Source: Arthrobacter wenxiniae (GTDB taxonomy: Bacteria > Actinomycetota > Actinomycetes > Actinomycetales > Micrococcaceae). Taken from it: 64,000 nucleotides of DNA. Shown here piece by piece: positions 60,750 through 64,000 of this stretch. A program made the position numbers and the translations under genes. The stretch spans positions 17,519 through 81,518 of the forward strand of contig NZ_JAAMFM010000018.1 in assembly GCF_013376105.1 (NCBI RefSeq). Direction: 5' to 3'. Below the pieces are notes generated by a model. It worked only from the letters and a program-made list of their open reading frames with translations, had not been told where the DNA came from and made no database searches. The stretch's first letter is position 1, and every line of letters begins with the position of its first letter.

Positions 60750-62489
60750 CTACTTCAGCGGGACGATTCCGGGGGCGCCCAGCCGTGCCGCGTCCGCCGT
60801 GACGTCGTCGGGCTGCTGCTGGCTGAGCCGTTCGGCCTCAACCCGGGCCAGGTAGTGGGCCACTTCGTTGTCCACCTGGGTCTGGCTCCATCCCAAAACA
60901 TCCCCCATCAGTCTAGCGGCGACGGGAGCGGCCGACACCCCCCGGTCCCACGCCTCAATGGAGATCCTGGTCCGGCGTGTCAGCACGTCGTTGAGGTGCA
61001 GGGCGCCTTCATGCGTTGTCGCGTACACCACTTCGGCGCCCAGATAGTCGTCGGCGCCAGGCAGCGGCTCGGCCAGCTTGGGATTCCCGGCCATCAGGTC
61101 CAGGACGTCCTGCGCCATGGAGCCGTACCGGTTGAGCAGGTGTTCGACGCGCACCACATGGACGCCGGACTCCTCGGCCGTGCGGTTCCGGCGGTTCCAG
61201 GCGGCCTTGTACCCGCTGGCGCCCAGCAGCGGGATGGTTTCCGTGCAACTGTCGGGGACCTTTTCATCGAGGGCCCTGCCGGCCTCGTCCACGGCGTCCT
61301 TGCCCATGACCCGGTAGGTGGTGAACTTGCCGCCGGCCACCACCACCAGCCCGGGCACTGGATGTGCCACGACGTGTTCCCGGGAGAGCTTGGCCGTCGA
61401 GTCGTTCTCCCCCGCCAGCAGGGGACGGAGCCCGGCGTAGACGCCTTCCACGTCCTCCCGGGTCAGCGGCCGCTTGAGGACCTTGTTGACATGCTCGAGC
61501 ACGTAGTCGATGTCCTGGCTCGACGCGGCCGGGTGGGCCTTGTCCAGCTTCCAGTCGGTGTCGGTGGTGCCGATGATCCAGTGCCTGCCCCACGGTATGA
61601 CGAAGAGGACGGACTTTTCGGTGCGCAGGATCAGTCCCACCGTGGACTGGAACCGGTCGCGCGGGACCACCAGGTGGATGCCCTTGGACGCGCGCACCTT
61701 CAGCTGGCCGCGGTCCGTGACCATGGCCTGGGTTTCGTCCGTCCAGACCCCGGTGGCGTTGATGACCTGCTTGGCGCGGATCTCAAATTCCTCGCCGTCC
61801 TCCAGGTTCTGGACCTTTGCCCCGACCACGCGCTCGCCTTCGCGCAGGAAGTCGACCACCTTGGTCTGGTTCACCGTGTGGGCGCCGTAGCTGGCGGCCG
61901 TGCGGATGACGTTGGCCACCAGGCGGGCATCGTCCACCTGCGCGTCGTAGTAGCGGATGGAGCCGATCATGGCGTCATCCTTCAAGCTGGGCGCCGCCCT
62001 CAGTGTTCCCCTCCGGCTCAGGTGCTTGTGCATCGGGACGCCGCGGCTGTTGCCGCTGGTCAGGCCCAGGGTGTCGTACAGAAGTATCCCCGCCCCGACA
62101 TAGGGACGCTCGACGAACCGCTTGGTGAGCGGATAGAGGAAGGGGACCGGGCGCACCAGGTGCGGGGCAATCCGCTGGATGAGCAGCCCGCGCTCCTGCA
62201 GGGCCTCCTGAACCAGCGCAAAGTCAAGCATTTCCAGGTAGCGCAGTCCGCCGTGAATCAGCTTCGAGGACCTCGACGACGTTCCCGCGGCCCAGTCGTT
62301 TGCCTCCACCAGGCCGACCGTCAGCCCCCGGGTGACCGCGTCCAGGGCCGCCCCGGCACCAACCACGCCACCGCCCACAATGAGTATGTCCAACTCCTTG
62401 CCCGGTTCAGACGTGGCCTTCAAGGCCGTGAGGTTTGCCTCTCGCGCGGCCGGGCCCAAATTGCCGGTGGGGTGGGGTGAAACAGACAT
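60750..62489 (-). CDS. glpD: Glycerol-3-phosphate dehydrogenase, FAD-dependent
   Basis: GlpD oxidises glycerol 3-phosphate to dihydroxyacetone phosphate at the membrane, feeding electrons to quinone. The 579-residue protein has DILIVGGGVVGAGAALDAVT (FAD), WAAGTSSRSSKLIHGGLRYL, the active-site region INATGVWTDE, and a DAO_C domain (VVYATTHEGALHLNDVLTRR). ATG at 62,489 with AGGAGGT upstream is the start, though the frame is open far beyond. Four 32-bp repeats stand 94 to 229 bases upstream. Confidence 0.95.
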   Translation of the reverse strand: MSVSPHPTGNLGPAAREANLTALKATSEPGKELDILIVGGGVVGAGAALDAVTRGLTVGLVEANDWAAGTSSRSSKLIHGGLRYLEMLDFALVQEALQERGLLIQRIAPHLVRPVPFLYPLTKRFVERPYVGAGILLYDTLGLTSGNSRGVPMHKHLSRRGTLRAAPSLKDDAMIGSIRYYDAQVDDARLVANVIRTAASYGAHTVNQTKVVDFLREGERVVGAKVQNLEDGEEFEIRAKQVINATGVWTDETQAMVTDRGQLKVRASKGIHLVVPRDRFQSTVGLILRTEKSVLFVIPWGRHWIIGTTDTDWKLDKAHPAASSQDIDYVLEHVNKVLKRPLTREDVEGVYAGLRPLLAGENDSTAKLSREHVVAHPVPGLVVVAGGKFTTYRVMGKDAVDEAGRALDEKVPDSCTETIPLLGASGYKAAWNRRNRTAEESGVHVVRVEHLLNRYGSMAQDVLDLMAGNPKLAEPLPGADDYLGAEVVYATTHEGALHLNDVLTRRTRISIEAWDRGVSAAPVAARLMGDVLGWSQTQVDNEVAHYLARVEAERLSQQQPDDVTADAARLGAPGIVPLK

Positions 62490-62582
62490 TTCGGACCTCC
62501 TGGAGATACGACTAGCTGGTATCAAAAACCATACGCGGTTGCCGCCGAGAAAGGCAGGGGTGCCAATGGCTGCCCCGTCCAC

Positions 62583-62718
62583 CGACGCTCGGTTGCAACC
62601 GGGGCGGTTTGACCCGACGCTCGGTTGCAACCGGGGCGGTTTCGCCCGACGCTCGGTTGCAACCGGGGCGGTTTCGCCCGACACTCGGTTGCAACCGGGG
62701 CGGTTTCGCCCGACGCTC
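62583..62718. repeat. Four tandem 32-bp repeats with a perfect 12-bp palindrome
   Basis: Units at 62,583, 62,615, 62,647 and 62,679, each 32 bp, read CGACGCTCGGTTGCAACCGG followed by GGCGGTTTCGCC, with few differences; a fifth partial unit (eight bases) ends at 62,718. Every unit contains CGGTTGCAACCG, a perfect palindrome. They lie between glpD and the divergent DUF6318 gene, spaced by about three helical turns, so they could be a binding array; an expanding non-functional repeat is the alternative. Confidence 0.95.
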
Positions 62719-62910
62719 TCGAAAGAGGGGCACCCCGCCTTCGCGCCGACAAGACGGTGCGGGTGGGCCCCGCCATCATCGAGGCCCGCGGGCGGGCCGG
62801 CTTGTGGATAAGTTGTGGCCGGGATCACACATCTGGGGTAGCTTGTTGTCTAGCTGAAATGGGGCTCCAGTCACGATGGATCCCCTCCACAATGTTCGCC
62901 GGGGGCTCCC

Positions 62911-63633
62911 ATGACGACCAGCAGGACGCATTCACAACCACAACCCGACCGCGCACGCAGCCACCGCGGACGATGGCGTCAGCGGCACCACTTCGTAGCC
63001 GTCGCGGGCCTGGCCATTGTGGCTGGACTCGCCCTGACGGGATGCACCCCAACGGATGCCCCGCCCACCGCCGCCACCGGCCCGGCCACGGCGACGGCTT
63101 CCACCGCGGCGCCGGCCACGACCTCGGACGCACCGTCCCCCACCGCGGTCTACAAACCCGCCACCGCCTCCGGCCCCGCCCAAAACGTCCCCGTGCCCGT
63201 CCTGCCCGCCAAGGCCAAGGAATTCTCCAAGGCCGGACTCGAGGCCTTCGCCACCTACTGGTACTCCACCCTCGGCTACGCCTTTGAAACCGGCGACTCC
63301 GCGCCAATGATGGCCATCAGTGATCCCGCTTGCCAAACATGTGCAGCAATGAAGAAAGCCGTGCAAAATGAACATGCCGGCGGCAAATGGATCGTGGGCG
63401 GCCGAATGGTCGTCCAGAGTGTGACTGGAAACATCGCCCCGGCACCCGATGGCAGCTATCAGACCATAACCATGGTTCGGCAGGAGAACGTGAAGTACTA
63501 CAACGCCGACACGAGTCTCTCCGAAGACATGGGTGTGACAACATCCATTGCAGACATAGTTGTCACTCACTATGTCAATGGCCATTGGATCGCCAAGACC
63601 GTGGAGCATTTGCAGGGTAGCAAGGGAAACTGA
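62911..63633 (+). CDS. DUF6318 family lipoprotein
   Basis: The 240-residue protein has a basic start, a hydrophobic segment and a lipobox (VAGLALTGCTP, Cys near 45), a Thr/Ala/Pro-rich linker to about 95, and the DUF6318 domain: AKEFSKAGLEAFATYWYSTL, FETGDSAPMMAISDPACQTC and VTHYVNGHWIAKTVEHL. The family is known mainly from Arthrobacter-like bacteria, often in several copies, without known function. Later parts are lower in GC than the flanking genes. The next gene starts one base after its stop codon. Confidence 0.85.
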   Translation: MTTSRTHSQPQPDRARSHRGRWRQRHHFVAVAGLAIVAGLALTGCTPTDAPPTAATGPATATASTAAPATTSDAPSPTAVYKPATASGPAQNVPVPVLPAKAKEFSKAGLEAFATYWYSTLGYAFETGDSAPMMAISDPACQTCAAMKKAVQNEHAGGKWIVGGRMVVQSVTGNIAPAPDGSYQTITMVRQENVKYYNADTSLSEDMGVTTSIADIVVTHYVNGHWIAKTVEHLQGSKGN

Positions 63634-63634
63634 G

Positions 63635-64000
63635 ATGAAGCTCCGGCGTTTGGGGACAGCCGCAATATTTGCGATGCTTGCAACCCAATTCCTACCGTGC
63701 ATGCCAAGCGTGGCCGGGAGTCCAGACCACGTCACATGGAACGATTCGGGCACCGAATCATTGGTTTGGCAACAGCTGCCCGGAGAATCGGACCATTGGG
63801 GGCAACTGCCGTCTGCCGGGCCCGTCGACCCCTATATCTACAAGTACAAACTCGCCTGCATGGCCGCCGATCAGTCCATGTATCCAGCATGTTCAGCCAA
63901 CCTGCCAGAATGCAAGCAAGCCACAGAGGGAACTGCCGTCTACTGGTACCACTCGTTGAGGATCCTAGCGAATCCTGTTTGGGTATTCGACTCCGGCCCC
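63635..64000 (+). CDS. Exported protein, 3' end outside the window
   Basis: The frame begins at ATG (63,635) two bases after the DUF6318 stop and is open to the window end (122 codons). It has a signal peptide (MKLRRLGTAAIFAMLATQFL, probable cleavage after SVAG) and a Trp/Tyr/Cys-containing secreted part (YKLACMAADQSMYPACSANL). No family is recognised; similar secreted proteins follow DUF6318 genes. Codon use is less GC-rich than in the housekeeping genes. Confidence 0.7.
   Translation, partial: MKLRRLGTAAIFAMLATQFLPCMPSVAGSPDHVTWNDSGTESLVWQQLPGESDHWGQLPSAGPVDPYIYKYKLACMAADQSMYPACSANLPECKQATEGTAVYWYHSLRILANPVWVFDSGP

Noticed and set aside
62583..62718. CRISPR array
   Set aside because: The repeats are directly adjacent without unique spacers, and no cas genes are present.
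62803..62811. DnaA box (complement of TTATCCACA) near glpD
   Set aside because: A single match without further boxes, AT-rich region or dnaA/dnaN genes does not make an origin.

Overview
The window is high-GC actinobacterial DNA, most probably a soil Micrococcaceae of the Arthrobacter group. The best evidence is an 830-residue dimethylglycine oxidase that matches the Arthrobacter globiformis enzyme in length and places all its known active-site residues (H48, H225, Y259, D552) at the same numbers. FmdB-type, DUF3817, DUF6318 and SURF1 genes of ordinary actinobacterial type also fit. This assignment is by recognition; no database search was run.

Layout. (1) 1-3.2 kb: the end of an FAD/Fe-S oxidoreductase, a decayed copy of an HTH regulator, two DUF2249 genes and two more pseudogenes. 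(2) 3.3-7.1 kb: a copper cluster with a two-domain multicopper oxidase, a NirK-type protein carrying an extra N-terminal cupredoxin, a four-helix membrane protein and a cysteine-rich HTH regulator. (3) 7.1-10.4 kb: mobile-element wreckage (two IS481-type remnants, a tyrosine recombinase tail, an amidohydrolase tail). (4) 10.4-45.4 kb: a long accessory region for choline and glycine-betaine catabolism. (5) 46.4-64 kb: tRNA-Ala(CGC), then housekeeping genes including galU, 5-FCL, fmdB, a large helicase-like gene, guaA, SURF1 and glpD.

The catabolic region reads as a pathway. ProV-ProW-ProX imports betaine. BetA and BetB turn choline into glycine betaine. Rieske oxygenases (GbcA1/GbcB, and a second set of oxygenase, FAD reductase and Rieske ferredoxin) would demethylate it. 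Dimethylglycine oxidase passes the next methyl group to tetrahydrofolate. FolD, FchA and PurU convert the folate-bound carbon to formate, and an FdhF/YdeP-type molybdoenzyme may oxidise the formate. The purU-dmg pair is present twice (11.2-14.7 kb and 32.8-36.4 kb) in clearly diverged copies. No sarcosine oxidase or glyA lies in the window.

The most notable observations are these. FolD lacks the lysine required for cyclohydrolase activity and is translationally coupled to a separate cyclohydrolase gene (fchA). A formate-dehydrogenase-like pseudogene is fused in frame to a remnant of GTP cyclohydrolase I. The NirK-type protein lacks the catalytic His255 equivalent. Four 32-bp repeats, each with a perfect 12-bp palindrome, stand upstream of glpD. 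The large helicase-like protein has altered ATPase motifs. Decayed genes, IS elements and deletion junctions are dense from 0.7 to 46.8 kb and scarce after that, so the first part looks like an accessory region undergoing rearrangement.
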